In this document: positions 21,176 to 33,359 of the stretch, in pieces
Layout of the letters: the number at the start of each line of letters is the position of its first letter
Numbering within the stretch: the first letter of the stretch is position 1
Origin: Leptidea sinapis
Taxonomy: Eukaryota; Arthropoda; Insecta; Lepidoptera; Pieridae
DNA length: 64,000 bases
Direction: 5' to 3'
Assembly (NCBI RefSeq): GCF_905404315.1
Contig: NC_066290.1
Span: 5,951,453-6,015,452 of the forward strand
The notes under the pieces: model-generated
Seen by the model: the letters and a program-made list of their open reading frames with translations, nothing else
Told to the model about the DNA's origin: nothing
Database searches by the model: none
Program-made: the position numbers and the translations under genes

Positions 21176-22590
21176 GCGTTCATGAAGGAGATTGAAACGC
21201 TTCCATACATTCCTGGGCCCAGGTGATAACAAGATGAAAGTAGCACCATTTAAATAATCCATAATTGAAAATTTAGTAAGATTTGTCAATCTAGGAGCTG
21301 AGTAATCCAAGATATAAAAATGAGGTTATGTCTTAAACTATAGCTGATCTACAGTAGGTTTATTAAATGCCTAGCTGCTAAGGATTTATCACATACTTAT
21401 ATTAGGTACCAACCCTGTTTTTTTTAAAATAAAAAATACCTACCTATCTTATACTGTAACGAAATTTTTTTGCATTATAATATTTATGTTACAATTGGTA
21501 ATAAGATACCTTAGTATACCTAAAGTAAAAGATAGTTTTATTTGCTCAGATAAGAATAATATATTCTCATTAGCTCATACATGTACTAAAACAGAGTGCT
21601 AGAGACAACTTTACTTGGAATTCAATTGGGTAGGTAGTTAACAAGTCGGTAACTCAACGAATACAAAAAGAAATGAAGTGACAATGACGAACAAACGAAA
21701 TGATGACTGTCATTGTCAAAGTGAAGTTAGCGTTGAGGAACAAGGATTTCACTAGTATCGATTTTATGTCAATCGATTTATTGATAATAAAATAATTGTT
21801 CAGTTCTGTTTTTTCCTGAGAAATAATATATTTAATTTATAATAATATGGTCATTCGAACATAAACTATGCACCTAACTAATATTATTTAAATAAAATAA
21901 TCGGATCTTAATGTTATTTTAATCGATTAAATATTCATTCGATTACATTTTAATCGATTTTCTTTATTTTAATGTTTTGTCGGATTGTAGATTGCAAAAT
22001 GAGCTAGTTTTTTGTATTTTACATCAGAAGTAAAAACCCTTTTTTTTTTAAAGTATATTTCAACTTGTTCACATCAGGCCCAAAAGTCCCGTTCTCCTTT
22101 TGGTTACAAATAAAATTTATATTATTTGTGATAAGTTATAAATTCATCGATTTATTCCGAGTATAAATAACAATTAATAATTAGTGGTGTTTGAAATACA
22201 TGAAATTTTAATTCAAATCGTAGTGGTATAGTGAAAAGGATAATATTAAGTTTTGAAAAACAAAAAGGCATTTATCTACTCAAAGTAGAGTTCGGGTACA
22301 TGAGTAATCGTAGCAAAACCAAGATGATAGTTGCCATCAGTAATAATAATTCATTATCAGTCACTCTGATTGCGAATTTTGGATTTGTGGTGTTCCTTCA
22401 CAAAGCGATTTACAACGGACTTTCTACAACGTACTTACAAACTATGGAATGATTTTCCTTACAATACTAAACTGTATGGGTACTTGCAAAAAACAGTTAT
22501 ACCCTCTTCTTCTCCTGTCCTTGATAAAAAAAAATAATGAGAAATGTTTTTAAGCAACAAAGTGAATTTCACATATGCTCGAAATGATCG
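21176..22590 (+). other. Unassigned, very A/T-rich
   Basis: Several TCGATT/AATCGA words cluster at 21757-21965, possibly the ends of an unrecognised MITE. Short frames (for example 22231-22452) have no domain. Confidence 0.35.
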
Positions 22591-22593
22591 AAT

Positions 22594-22660
22594 CGCTTTT
22601 TCACATGAGTTTCATTCTAATTTTGCAACAAAAATAGAATGAAACTCATTGGGAAAAGCG
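22594..22660. repeat. Hairpin-forming inverted repeat
   Basis: Arms 22594-22619 and 22635-22660 pair at 23 of 26 positions (arm core atgagtttcattcta) around a 15-base loop. The word gaaactcat also occurs in LINE tails here, so it may be a folded-back LINE tail. Confidence 0.6.
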
Positions 22661-22774
22661 AGTTGGACTAATTAGTATGGCGCATTTAGTCTCAAAGCAG
22701 GTGTTTAAAATTGTTTAAGTGACATTTTTGTAGTTCATTTTGGTATCATTTGGTTCTTTGTGTTCGAGTTTTAC

Positions 22775-22901
22775 CAGTGGTAGGCATCTTTGCACAGGAT
22801 GCCGGCTAGATTATGGGTACTACAACGGCATCTATTTCTGCCGTGAAGCAGTAATGTGTAAGCATTACTGTGTTTCGGTCTGAAGGGCTCCGTAGCTAGT
22901 G
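22775..22901 (+). repeat. SINE-like family A, 5' half only
   Basis: Runs from 'tttgcacaggatgccggcta' to 'gctccgtagctagtga', then breaks off into an 'atatatatata' run. The 3' half is missing. Confidence 0.75.
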
Positions 22902-23942
22902 AATATATATATATCCTGAAAACACCTTATCATTGGTAGTGCTATATATGTTACAGTCAAATTAAAAGCTCCGTCACTTTTAGGTATGTCTACCTTAGGT
23001 GTGACGATAGACGCTTAATCAAAGCCAAGCCAATCGAGTGCTACGTTCATTGATTAAAGAATTTTTGTCTAATCCTAGGACAGACCGATTTACGAACTCT
23101 TCGCCGTTTACAATTAAATTGATGTACGAAAACTCTGCCTACGCGTCTATTATTCAGAATTTTCGTTAGGTTGTGTTTTAACCGCGCTTTGAATACAAAG
23201 TCACGCAATGACGAAGTGTTCAGTGAAAATCTGTCCAAGTAACAGCAAATTCGTATTCATAGTCGTATTTCAGGGAGGTGCCCCTTTAAATTAAAACAAA
23301 TTGCTAAAACAACGTACATCGCCAACGAAATAATATGTGAAAAAGACGGACTTCTCTTTATCTCATTTCACACCATAATCAATGATCTTCTTATGAGTGA
23401 ACCTATACAATAGACTTTGAACATTAATGCCACGAATTAGAGTGTTAATTTAAACATTTAAACTCACTATTGATTTGGACTTTGAATTAGGCTTCTTATC
23501 CGACCTGAGGTTTGAGTTGCCAAATCTCGAGCAACGGAGTGTCGTTTGGTAATAACTTATTACCAAATCGACCACACCAGATAAAAAATTTCAACTTGGC
23601 TTAAGATTTCTAAAATTCCGGTAAGCAAAACCTTCTCCTATAATGAGGTCATCATCAAAATCGCCAAGTATTTCGAGTAGACGTTTATGAAACTCTTTTT
23701 TTCAACAGTTTTGTAGCGAATTTTTGTTTATGCTAATATTCCTCGTAAAGCAAATATATTAGTCAGTAGCTTTATGATTGACACAATGCTAATGCTTTTT
23801 GATAATGCTTGATATTATTTTGATCGAAGAAAGGTTATTTGAATTTAATCTCCTGTTTTGTATCTAGGTATTGGTTATTCTTCATTCAACATCGGAGTAT
23901 CACTAATTGTACGTACAATTCGCATTTTACTATCCGTACATC
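22902..23942 (+). other. Unassigned DNA
   Basis: No recognised gene. 23000-23240 is slightly less A/T-rich, with a featureless minus-strand 63-codon frame. Confidence 0.35.
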
Positions 23943-24267
23943 AGTGGGAGGCTCCTTTGCACAGGATGCCGGCTAAAATTTTGGGTACCACAACGGTGTT
24001 TATTTCTGCCGTGAAGCAGTAGTCTGTAAGCATTACTGTGTTTCGGTCTGGAGGGCGCTGTAGCTAGTGAAATTACAGGGCAAATCAGACTTAACATCAT
24101 CATATGTCTCAAGGTGACGAGCGCAACTGTAGTGCTGCTCAGAATTTTTGGCTTTTAAACATTCCTGAGTGGCACTAATTAATTAAATGTAATGGGCAAC
24201 GTGTATCAGTTACCATCAGCTGAACATCTTGATTGTCTCGTAAAAAAAGGATTTTCATAAAAAAAAA
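23943..24267 (+). repeat. SINE-like family A, full length
   Basis: Starts 'agtgggaggctcctttgcac' and ends 'cagctgaacatcttgattgt' with 'ctcgtaaaaaaagg' and a second A run. One of the most complete copies. Confidence 0.8.
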
Positions 24268-24396
24268 GTGCACGTTGGTGCATTTTCCCACGGAGTTTTT
24301 AAAAAGAAATTGGTAACATGGTAGAGAGGCAGAGTTGGCAAAGTATGTTTTTTATGACTTAAAGTGATGAGTTAAGCAAGATGTTGATTGCTGCGC

Positions 24397-24473
24397 GCTG
24401 CCCATTACAACACAGTTCCCCTCAGAATTCTTGAAAAACCCAAAATTTGAGAGGCCCTATGATTGCGCTCGTC
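24397..24473 (-). repeat. SINE-like family A fragment
   Basis: The minus strand carries the central family A block (reverse complement of 'cagaattcttgaaaaaccca'). It joins directly to a LINE tail at 24478. Confidence 0.6.
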
Positions 24474-24477
24474 TTGT

Positions 24478-24712
24478 GGACACCGAACGTACGGGTCACC
24501 TGATGTTAAGTGATCACTGCCGTTCAAATTCAATTGCAACAACAGAGGAATCACAGGAGTGTAACCGGCCTTTTTAAAGTATACGCACTATTTTTGATGG
24601 TACCCATTTTGTAGCATCCTGGAAGCACCGCACAAGGAAAAAAATCGTAGAAGAACTCCAGATATCCAGATGGTGGGGATGATATCCTTATTTATGGAGT
24701 GTCGTGCTTTTA
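24478..24712 (-). repeat. LINE 3' end fragment (family of copies i-iv)
   Basis: On the minus strand it encodes remnants of the HPHHLD/WNELP C-terminal block and ends in 'gatcacttaacatcaggtga'. It has no A tail, because the family A fragment abuts it. Confidence 0.7.
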
Positions 24713-25537
24713 TTAAGTTTCATTTGTAGAGTTATTTCACTAAATACGGCAACTTTCAAATTTAGAAACAATCACTGCTTACTTTCCTGCTTGTCTTCAG
24801 AAAAAGGCGGTAATGTAACCGGAATGCTAAGAAGACGGCCACTGTTAAACACTCTGAACTAGCTACTGGTAATGATTCTAGTGAGAATCAAATCTGCAAC
24901 GAACTTTAATGATCTATATAATATATACAGTAAATACTTCATATTATGTGAGTATAGTAAGAGGTATTTTTACATAAAACTAGAAACAAAATCAGTACCT
25001 GTTTCCTTTTGAGTTTAATTTTCTAAAACGCGCTGAACATTCATTTGTATGTTTTAGATTTAATCCATTAATACTTACATTATATAAATATTTAAATTGT
25101 ACTCATACATCATGCAATTTTTTTTATCAAATTCACGACGAAAACACCGTTTATCAAAGTAAAGTACACTTAAAAGATATTTATTATGTTTAAATGTGAT
25201 TTTATATACAAAGCCCTCGTGTAAATTAAAAATATATTTGATGTTTCGAATGACTTATTTGTATAAAGTTCAAAGCTATTCAACTTAAGGGGTGCCACGA
25301 AAAATGAATCGTAAAAAACGGGTTTCATAAATCGTAAAGATATATTTCAGCTGCTTCACTACAGCGAATAGTAGAAAGGAAAGGTATAAAAGCTTGCCCT
25401 TTATAAAAATACGTAAATAGCGGAGCGTAGAGAGTTCGTTTCGTTTGGAGAACGCACACACACACATCCACGTCTCTCATACGGGAATAAACGATGTGAA
25501 ATGGGAAAAAAGTTAAATATGTATGGGTGTGGGTAAA
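24713..25537 (+). other. Unassigned A/T-rich DNA
   Basis: A short 'acacacacacac' run lies near 25450. Nothing else recognised. Confidence 0.35.
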
Positions 25538-25830
25538 TATATAAATCGGTATATAAAGTTTATGTGTGATATAGGTAGGTTTCGCGCGGGAGGCTGTGGG
25601 TATCGCAATCGGCTCAGTCTCTCGCGGTGTTTCGAACTCTTCTTACGTCCCGGACGCTGTTTCCCACATTCACAATCCCGATACTTATCTGAAATAAAAC
25701 AAACCAATGCTGTTCGGACTTTTACGAGCACAGTTATAAAATGTGTTGTGGTTCGACTTTACATATACCTAGTGTGGTACTTATATTATCAGAACGGAAG
25801 TTTTACGAAAGTTGGTGAGTTTTGACAACT
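25538..25830 (+). promoter_or_regulatory. Possible promoter and non-coding first exon
   Basis: TATA-like words (tatataaatcggtatataaa, 25538-25557) precede a block less A/T-rich than its surroundings (25580-25730: 'tttcgcgcgggaggctgtgg', 'cttacgtcccggacgctgtt'). Near 25814 'gttggtgagttttg' resembles a splice donor. No convincing coding frame or downstream exon is visible, so this is only a candidate start of a host transcript. Confidence 0.2.
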
Positions 25831-27022
25831 TTTCTAAAGTTTTTACTACGTACCTACCGTTAACTCTAGCTGTATTAAGAACAATATAATTGTCTCTATT
25901 GTGTGCACGTGAAATTTATTTTAATATTTTTTTTAGTTTATCAAACGCGTTATTTAATTATTTATTTATTATGAATAAGTGTTATCTGATTTAATAAAAA
26001 CAACTTTAACAATAATTTGATAATATAAATACGATATTATTTTCGATCAATTTTTCATTCGTCGATTGATTTTAGATAAAAATAATATAACTCCCGGAGG
26101 TTTATCGAATCATTTGGAATAATGATATTAACTGTATTAAACTTTCCTTGGGTATTAATGAGCATGATACACATACTCAAAAATAACTTAAATTTTTTGT
26201 ATTACTTTCATATACTGATTATATTATAAACTATTGATTTTAGAATATTATATACCTACTTATGTTGAAAAGACTGGAGCATTTAATTATTTTCCAATTT
26301 TAATAATAACGCAATAGCTTTTGTTTCCTCGAGAAAGTTTTTTAAGTTTGGGACAAAATTCAATTTTCTTGCAATGATTTACGAAAATAAATGAGATAAA
26401 TAATTTTTTTGGTCAGTAAGTAACTTCTTTTTAAATAATGCGTCGTCCAAAATTGTTTTGACAAGTTTGGTTTTAAATTATAATTAAGGGAATGGAAAAG
26501 TTATTGAATAAGTTAAGAGCATACCGGTTATGCTTTCAATTTTCGGAAAACTTACAGCTAACAAATCAATTTATCTAAATAAATTCTGAAGGACGTGATC
26601 CCAAGATGAAAAGATAATAATAATGTTTATTGTTAAAGATCATGTGTCGTAAGTAAAAGCTACGACCGTAGCTACATTCTCGTAGCAAGCTGCTTTGTAG
26701 GTTGTAGAGAGGATAATTAGACTTTATATAGAGCTGTATGCAATTCACGTCTGGCTTATATCCGGACTGCTATTTCTACTTTCAATACTTCTTTTAAAAC
26801 ACTTTTTAAATTAATATTGTTTTGTTATAAAGGAAGCCTATTTACAAATAATAAATAAACAAGCTACTGTTGGCCACTTGAAATTTCGTGAACAATTATG
26901 AAGCGTAATTTATTTAGATTAAATGCTTCTTGCTCACGCTATAGTTTAGCTCAATTGTTTTTTATAAAACTAAAAAATTCCTTTATTTGTTATTTTGTTT
27001 GTTCCCGAGTCATTGATGCTTG
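25831..27022 (+). other. Unassigned A/T-rich DNA
   Basis: Could be intronic if the candidate at 25538 is real. No repeats or domains recognised. Confidence 0.35.
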
Positions 27023-27328
27023 CAGTGGGAGGCTCGTTTGCACAGGATACCGGCTAGATTATGGGTACCACAACGGCGCTTATTTCTGCTTAACAGTAGT
27101 AATATGTAAATATTACTGAGTTTTGGTCTGAAGGGCACCGTAGCTAGTGAAATTACTGGGCAAATGAGACTCAACATCTTATGTCTCAAGGTATGGCGCA
27201 ATTGTAGCGCCGCTCAGAACTTTCGGGTTTTTCAAGAAACCTGAGCAGCACTGCATTGTAATGGTTAGAGCGTATCAATTACCATCAGCTGAACGTCTTG
27301 CTCGTCTCGTCCCTTATTTTCATATTTA
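27023..27328 (+). repeat. SINE-like family A, full length
   Basis: From 'cagtgggaggctcgtttgca' to 'gtctcgtcccttattttcat'. The internal blocks are complete. Confidence 0.8.
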
Positions 27329-27470
27329 AAGATTTAGTTGCTTACCAGTGATTACCAGTAGCTAGTTCCGATAGTTTGATAGTGGCCGTTCTCTTAGCGA
27401 CCCGATTACATAACCGCCTTTTTCTGCCATCAAGTAGGAAATAAAGCTCTTTGTGTCTTGATATGAAAGA

Positions 27471-27544
27471 AAGACATAACATCTCATTTCTCAAGGAGAC
27501 GAGCGCAATTGTAGTGCCGCTAAGAATTTTTGGGTTTTCCAAGT
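27471..27544 (+). repeat. SINE-like family A fragment
   Basis: The central block only: 'aaggagacgagcgcaattgt', then 'tttttgggttttccaag'. Confidence 0.65.
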
Positions 27545-27548
27545 CGTA

Positions 27549-27645
27549 TTGATATCGTATTAAATACTTCGTTGTCTTGTGGCCATAGTACAGTTTTATG
27601 CTAGTTTGGGGCAAGATTTGTGTTAAAGTGTGTCAATATTATAAT
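27549..27645 (+). repeat. SINE family B, 3' tail
   Basis: 'acttcgttgtcttgtggcca', 'tagtacag' and 'ctagtttggggcaagattt' match, inverted, the tail of the tRNA-headed SINE at 48890-49165. Confidence 0.6.
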
Positions 27646-27989
27646 AATTATAATTTGATAAGTGGTACCTATTGTTTAATAAATAATAAAACATAATTCG
27701 AGTATAAGTTCATACATAGTAAGCAATTACATAAACTGTTATAGAAAATAACATTTCTACGGAAACATTACTTGTTAAAGTTATTCTAAAACATGTTATC
27801 CCTCAAGTTCAACTTAAATACTTCTGAAAGCATTAAAACAAATGGAATGTCAGATTTTGAAGAATAATGGCAACCGGAGCACTTTATGACTTGTAGCTCT
27901 GAATCACTTTACTCTATCGATCTGCACTTTTCAGAGCATTAAAAATGTAAATAGTACTTTGAAATGCTTTTAGCGTTTACAAGTTTGTA

Positions 27990-28085
27990 AAAACGATTGT
28001 GGACATATCGTACGATATACTAACGTGTTGATTCAAAACGTACGAGAGAGAAGAAACGTTAGAACACCTCTAACGGAGATACAGC
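27990..28085 (+). repeat. Dispersed repeat shared with 61550-61615
   Basis: Both places carry a tactaacg/tactagcg word, then 'cgtacgagagag' or 'cgtgcgagagag', then 'catctctaacggagatacag' or a close variant. Nature unknown. Confidence 0.4.
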
Positions 28086-28194
28086 AATATTGAAAAAGTA
28101 AGCGATTCTATCGTTATTGGAACCGATTTTGATTGAGAAGTCGTAACCAGTCAGCCACGCTTGACATTAACTCCTTAGTATTTTGATTATTTAA

Positions 28195-28580
28195 AAATAC
28201 ATAATAGCTTTAAAGGTAAATGTATATACTTCTATAATAAAGTCCCAGCCACTGTACAGGCATTATCTATAAATAAATTTAAATGTATTATAAAAAAATG
28301 GCTCTGTCGTAAATCCTATTACACCACTGCTGAATATCTAAATGATCGAAAAGCCTGGGACTAGATTGTGATTATTTTATAGCGATAGAAATGACTGTAC
28401 AATATTGTATATTTTTATTGAAAAGAGCGCAAAAAAATAATGCTGGGAGAGTTTCTTGCGCCGCTTCTTCTCTCTCAGAGTGCCATATGTTTCCGAAGCG
28501 GTAGTAGTATCTAGTAGTTATTAGAAATGACATCAAAAAGAATTCTAAAAGAATCAAGTTTGAGAAAATTAATGCCTTTT
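28195..28580 (+). pseudogene. Jockey-type LINE, C-terminal codons and 3' UTR
   Basis: Shares 'cataatagctttaaaggtaa', 'ataaagtcccagccactgta' and 'aaaatggctctgtcgtaaat' with the 20060 copy, and ends 'ttgagaaaattaatgccttt'. It is a 5'-truncated dead copy. Confidence 0.7.
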
Positions 28581-29829
28581 ATTGCCATAAGTATAGGTAT
28601 ACTTCTTTCATTAATTATATTAACTTGGTTTTTCAAATGATAAAAGATAAATATCTTAATTACTAATACTAATTATAAATACTGTTTTCCGTATTTTAGT
28701 GTCGGTACGTTCTTGCTTATTTTGCCTTCGCGTAGTTTATATTTTAATTCAAATTATATCATGTCAGATTTATTCAATTATGACAAAAAATTATAATGAT
28801 AAATGTCAAACGTTACATTTATTTTGAGGACGAGCTTTAATGAGAAGAAGTGGTTTTATTTAAAGCTTCATCATTTTACAAACTATTTTATTTACAATCT
28901 ATGCCAAGCGATGCAATAAAAATGCTCAAATTTCACGACTTACAGCTTAAACACATGATCGTATTTTGTGTGTGTTTAACATCAATATTTTGAACACTTC
29001 TCATTTGATTTTTAAAAAGTTATTGATGCCATTTCATGTAATTTTTATTAGGTAATGTACTTACGATGTTAGTTAAAAGTTTTTTGATATCTGTTATAGT
29101 TACGGAATAAACAGATTTATCCTTTCGTATTTCGTAACATACTATTCTCGTGTGCAATTCAGTTGTATGGAACCCTTATGAGAGCAAATATACTTTAATG
29201 ATCGAACAAGTCCAAAAACAGTTCTTTATACATTTGTATAATAGGCAACATGGATAATATCCATTTATGTACCCAACACTCTTTTTACAAGGACATCTGG
29301 GCTTTGATTCACTGCAGTTACGTAAAATAATTCGTGGCAGAGTGGACTGCGTTATTACGTTTGCTGCGTATCTTTGTACCGACCTCGTACGTACGCACGC
29401 GGCGACACGCACTCAAACGCATAAGCACACGCCTGTAATACGCGCCATCTGTCTTCTAAACTCTGTACTTGAGGTAGCACCACAGTGTGATCTATTTGCC
29501 AGCTCGATGTAATGTTTGGTCAAAGAATGTAAGAATAGATTTGAGAGTATGATGCCTGTAAGCTCTATAAAATAAGATACCTAGTTTCATTATTTTGATT
29601 GTTTTCTTTCTTAAGTATAGTATCTTTGTAACGCTTTAAATTTAATCTGTAATGTTACATTGTGTTTCTTAATAAATAAATAAAATTTAACAATTATATA
29701 CCGTGTATACTGGTAACTATGTTATCACCGCGCTGCACACTAACACCGAATCAATCTTAAGATTGTTCCCGACCTTAAGAAGTAAAGCATAAACGTACAT
29801 TTGAATTCTAAAACAGAGAACACATTGAT
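28581..29829 (+). other. Unassigned, with a G/C-richer patch
   Basis: 28830-28850 (gagctttaatgagaagaagt) matches a LINE-tail word also present at 36142. 29330-29450 is unusually rich in CG-containing words (cgcgcc, cgtacgtacgcacgcggcga) with no recognised product. Confidence 0.35.
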
Positions 29830-29900
29830 ATGTGGCGGGCGAGGATCGAACCGGGGCTCCGTGGTGAGAGCCAACAGTTCTTTCTATTGCTCCACCGAAG
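29830..29900 (-). repeat. tRNA-like sequence, type III
   Basis: The minus strand has an A-box-like GGTGGAGCAATAGAAAGAAC and a B-box-like CCGGTTCGATCC. The arms do not close into a full cloverleaf. Probably a SINE head or relic. Confidence 0.4.
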
Positions 29901-29941
29901 ATAAGGTCTTATTTATTTTTAACTAAACTCACAGCACGTTA

Positions 29942-30249
29942 TCTAATATATTAAATTCTAATATCGCGGTGTTTGTAGTTAAACTCCTTCGAAACGGCTT
30001 GACCGATTCTCATAAAATTTAGGTAGGTCTGAGAATCGGACAACATCTATTTTTCATCCCCCTAAATGTTAAGGGTGGTCCAAACCAATTTTTATTTTTT
30101 ATTTTTTTGACATTATTTTTAATTTTGTTTGATTATAAGTCAGCATTAAAAAATACACACAACTTCAAATTTTCACCCATCTACGATCAACAGTTACTTT
30201 TGTATCGCTATTTTAATATCGGCAATGCAATGTTTGTTGGGTCAGCTAG
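29942..30249 (+). mobile_element. Helitron-like element
   Basis: TCTAATATATTAAATTCT at the left after an A, and gttgggtcagCTAG at the right before a T. Sibling of 9673-9970 (shared 'cggacaacatctatttttca'). Confidence 0.65.
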
Positions 30250-30295
30250 TATACTATAATATAACCTATTTGAAATTGTTAACGACAATTATATG

Positions 30296-30700
30296 TATAC
30301 TAATATTATAAAAAGGAAACATTTGATTTTTCATTTGTTTGTTTGCATCTGAAACTACTGAACCGATTTGGAAAATTGTTTCACTGTTGGGAAGCTACAC
30401 TATCCTCGGGTGACATAGGCTATAGTTTCAAAACAATTAGGGATATTTACTAAAACTCCAATAATATAACCCAAGGTTTAAAAAATACTTAAAATATTAT
30501 ATATATCGGGTACACTGCGAAAACTATTGCTGATAGAATGAAATAATGTAGGTACTACGACTTTGCAGAACATATCGTTATTTACAAAAAGTGTCGCGAC
30601 AGCATATGTTATAACTGTTCTTTAATTTTAAAATTTTAATTTAAATGTTGCAACTACGTGCTCAGTCCTGTGTACGCGAAGTCGCGGGGTGTCAGCTAAT
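30296..30700 (+). mobile_element. Degraded Helitron-like element
   Basis: 'actaatattataaaaaggaa' near the start, 'ggtgacataggctatagttt' inside and 'gtcgcggggtgtcagctaat' at the end resemble the outer element at 4884-5564. The terminal CTAG is mutated. Confidence 0.45.
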
Positions 30701-31036
30701 TTTCTTATATAAGTGTATAAAAAGAAATGTCTGAGCTCAATACTCATATTAAAACAGAAAAGTTCTGTTCCAATGAAAACTTCAAGATTTAAAATCCCAA
30801 AATTGTTTACTCACAAAGTTTGACATGAGAATTCTCAACTTTTACTCAGCGAAAGTCCTAACCAAATTCTTAAATTCTCCGAAACCAACAAGTTCGTGTA
30901 CAAAGTTTAAAGCCTTTTGAGCGGCCTGCACTAAGAGGTACGAAACTTGATTACATCTTGTAAAAGAGCGCACTTTTGTTAAATTCGTTTTTAGGTTGGG
31001 TAGGTACTCTAAATACCTACAAATATTGTATTAAAC

Positions 31037-31262
31037 AATTTGTTATGTTTTTAAAGTGATAACCCTGACTTCTGAAAACAAAAGTTTTTGAAGATAAAGC
31101 CACAACCTGAGAGTTGAAACAAAGCATACATGATTTTATCAACGGTATGTCACTCAAACGGTTGCCTCAGTGGGAAGAGCGCTCGCACGGAACGCGAGAG
31201 GTCGCGGGTTCGAGCCCCGCATCGTTCGTAAAACTTTGTTTTTCAAATTTTATTTGTAAATT
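31037..31262 (+). repeat. tRNA-like element, type I, with left 37-bp module (core 31156-31227)
   Basis: The left module 31037-31073 starts aatttgttatgtttttaaag. The core has acceptor AAACGGT/ATCGTTC, D-arm TGCCTCAGTGGGAAGAGCG, anticodon stem CTCGC/GCGAG with loop ACGGAAC and B-box GGGTTCGAGCCC. The stem differs from other copies by paired changes. The right module is absent. Confidence 0.7.
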
Positions 31263-31400
31263 ATATAGTCAAACCTTCCTCAAGAACCACGCTATCCATT
31301 GGTGAAAACAGCATGAAATTCGGTGCAGTTGTTTTTTAGTTTATCGCGAACAGACAGACAGACAGACGCGGTGGAGGACTTTGTTTTATAATATGTAGTG
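31263..31400 (-). repeat. Helitron-type 5' end fragment
   Basis: The minus strand starts 'cactacatattataaaacaa' and is followed by a gtctgtctgtctgtc run. No 3' end is recognised. Confidence 0.4.
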
Positions 31401-31559
31401 ATTATTGACTAAGATATAGAAAAATATAAAAGTTTTAGAATTTCATTTTGTGCTCCATTTAATAAGGCATCCAATATATTAATGTTCAAAGTTAGAATCG
31501 TTTTTAATATTTAATAAAAAGTAATAAATCATAAACGGTATAAATATAAATTATGGTAT

Positions 31560-31987
31560 TATAGCTTTTAACCGCGACTTCGTCCGCGTGGAATAATTAC
31601 CTTCGGCAGCATTTTTTTCATTTAATATTGCTTTAACTTTGCAAATAATACACATACAAGCTGTGGTTAATACATTTTCTACCAACTATAGAACTTTCAT
31701 CCCCACTCAGGGTGAAATTTTCAAAATGCTAGAACAAATATTTACTTATTTCTTATCAAGTGCCTAAATACATAGTTTCATGGTGTCATCCTCGATAGTG
31801 ACGAACTTCCATACAAACTTCCACCCCCATTTATATTAATTATTGTTATTTGCGATAAAGGTAAGGTATTTTTCCATGTCCGTTCTCTTGTCTATCTCTG
31901 TACTAAATTTCATCAAAATCGGTCATGTGGCTTAGGCATGAAAGCGTAACAAACAAACTTACATTCACATTTGTAATATTGGTAGAA
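31560..31987 (-). mobile_element. Helitron-like element (cgcgacttcgtccgcg type)
   Basis: The left edge 'agcttttaaccgcgacttcg' is the reverse complement of a Helitron 3' end with a mutated CTAG. The right edge 'cacatttgtaatattggtag' is its 5' end. The related, better-preserved element is 59560-60332. Confidence 0.5.
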
Positions 31988-32040
31988 ATTGGATGCATCA
32001 ACCTTTAGAACTTGAATTGATTGTTTGTGTAAGGATGTCG
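31988..32040 (-). repeat. Short dispersed repeat, inverse of 17600-17645
   Basis: 'attggatgcatcaaccttta' and 'gaattgattgtttgtgtaag' are the reverse complement of the earlier segment, with a few changes. Confidence 0.5.
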
Positions 32041-32640
32041 TATTTATTATGACGGACATTCACGATATATATTTAATTGATTTGATGCCGATATTTTGAT
32101 CCAATTGCATGACTACAACCATCATAATAATTACAATGTTATAGTTCCGCGATGATAAAAGTTTAAAAACATATATACAGTAAGGATGCTTTGAGTGCCA
32201 ACTAGTCAGTGTAAAAAAGTACCCGTAATCATAGATTCAATTTTATTGTAATTTATAGAAATTATAAATATATATTTACGAATTTAAATATTTTTTCTTA
32301 TATAAGAAAAAAGGGGGCAAACGGGCAAGAGGCTAACGGAACGGGGAGTGGTGATAAATAATAAATTTTAGTATCTTATAAAATGGAATGTACCAATTTA
32401 TATTTATTCCTCAGTATTTAAGTCCTAAACAAGCTGTATGTAGTGAACGAGTAAGCAGGGAGAAAACATCACTTAAAACTTATCTTTAGCACGGTTCGGT
32501 AGAACAGAGTTTGGGCATTAGCTTCAAGCAGTTTGTAAGCTCGAAAAAATGTTAAACAAACAAAATAAAAGCTCCGTAAAGTACTGTTCTAGTACAGATT
32601 CAGTTCAAATTTTTATGTGCTTACATACATACATTTATAC
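32041..32640 (+). other. A/T-rich DNA with a LINE-tail remnant
   Basis: 32290-32345 (aaaagggggcaaacgggcaa, gaggctaacgg) resembles the reverse of a LINE 3' end (variant of ggcaaacgagcaggaggctc). The rest is unassigned. Confidence 0.4.
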
Positions 32641-33060
32641 CCGCACGCCTTTCCCCGTCGGGGTAGCAGACAGAACTGACATCTTATAGAATTCTAAAGA
32701 CATCATTTTTGAGAAAATATATGCCTTTTATACCTTTTTAACGGCACTTGCTTATCCATACAACCCACACGCGCTTTTTCTAAATTAATTACTCTTTTCA
32801 TACATGCTCGCCGGTACCGAGTGCTTCGGACCTTTACTTTTTTCAATACGTCCAGAATTTGGTCGACGAATGTTCTGCGAGGTATCCCGCGACCGACTTG
32901 CTCACACACACTTGCCTTATATATATTTGATGCGTCATTCTTTCTTCACTCATTCGCTCCACGTGTCCCAACCATTTCAACATTTCTTTCTCAATCCTTG
33001 TCACGACATCTTCTTTCAGACCACAGCAAGCTCGTATAACTTCATTCGGAATTCAACCAA
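32641..33060 (-). pseudogene. LINE C-terminal region (RRTFVDQILDVLKK type)
   Basis: Minus-strand frames give WLGHVER-like remnants and then GRGIPRRTFVDQILDVLKKVKVRSTRYRRACMKRV, a C-terminal string common in one lepidopteran LINE group. The plus-strand end 'cctttccccgtcggggtagc' (about 32650) is part of its 3' UTR. A jockey tail remnant at 32697-32745 lies between. Stops and indels make it non-functional. Confidence 0.6.
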
Positions 33061-33140
33061 TCAAACTCACCCCACACATTTCCTTTACTTAAAACTGTAT
33101 ATGACCAATAATATTCGGCTATATTTTTTACCAGAAAAAG

Positions 33141-33276
33141 TGACAAGACGAACATGATGTTCACCTCGTAAATGATACGCCCTGCCCATTATAGTGCAGT
33201 GCAGGATTCTTGTGAAACTAAAAATTCAGAGCCACATCGCTATTGCGTACGACACTTTGATACGTAAGATGTTAAG
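33141..33276 (-). repeat. SINE-like family A fragment
   Basis: Degraded 3' half: 'aaatgatacgccctgcccat' and 'gatacgtaagatgttaaggc'. Confidence 0.6.
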
Positions 33277-33359
33277 GCTGGATTGCATCAACTTAGCTGT
33301 TATAGTTAAGGATTAAGTCAAATTAACGTTTTTGTTCTATTTAATTAATGTAAAACGTT

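Noticed and set aside
31347..31364. Microsatellite (cagacagacagacagac)
   Set aside because: Only a few units, and it is part of a recurring Helitron-type end.
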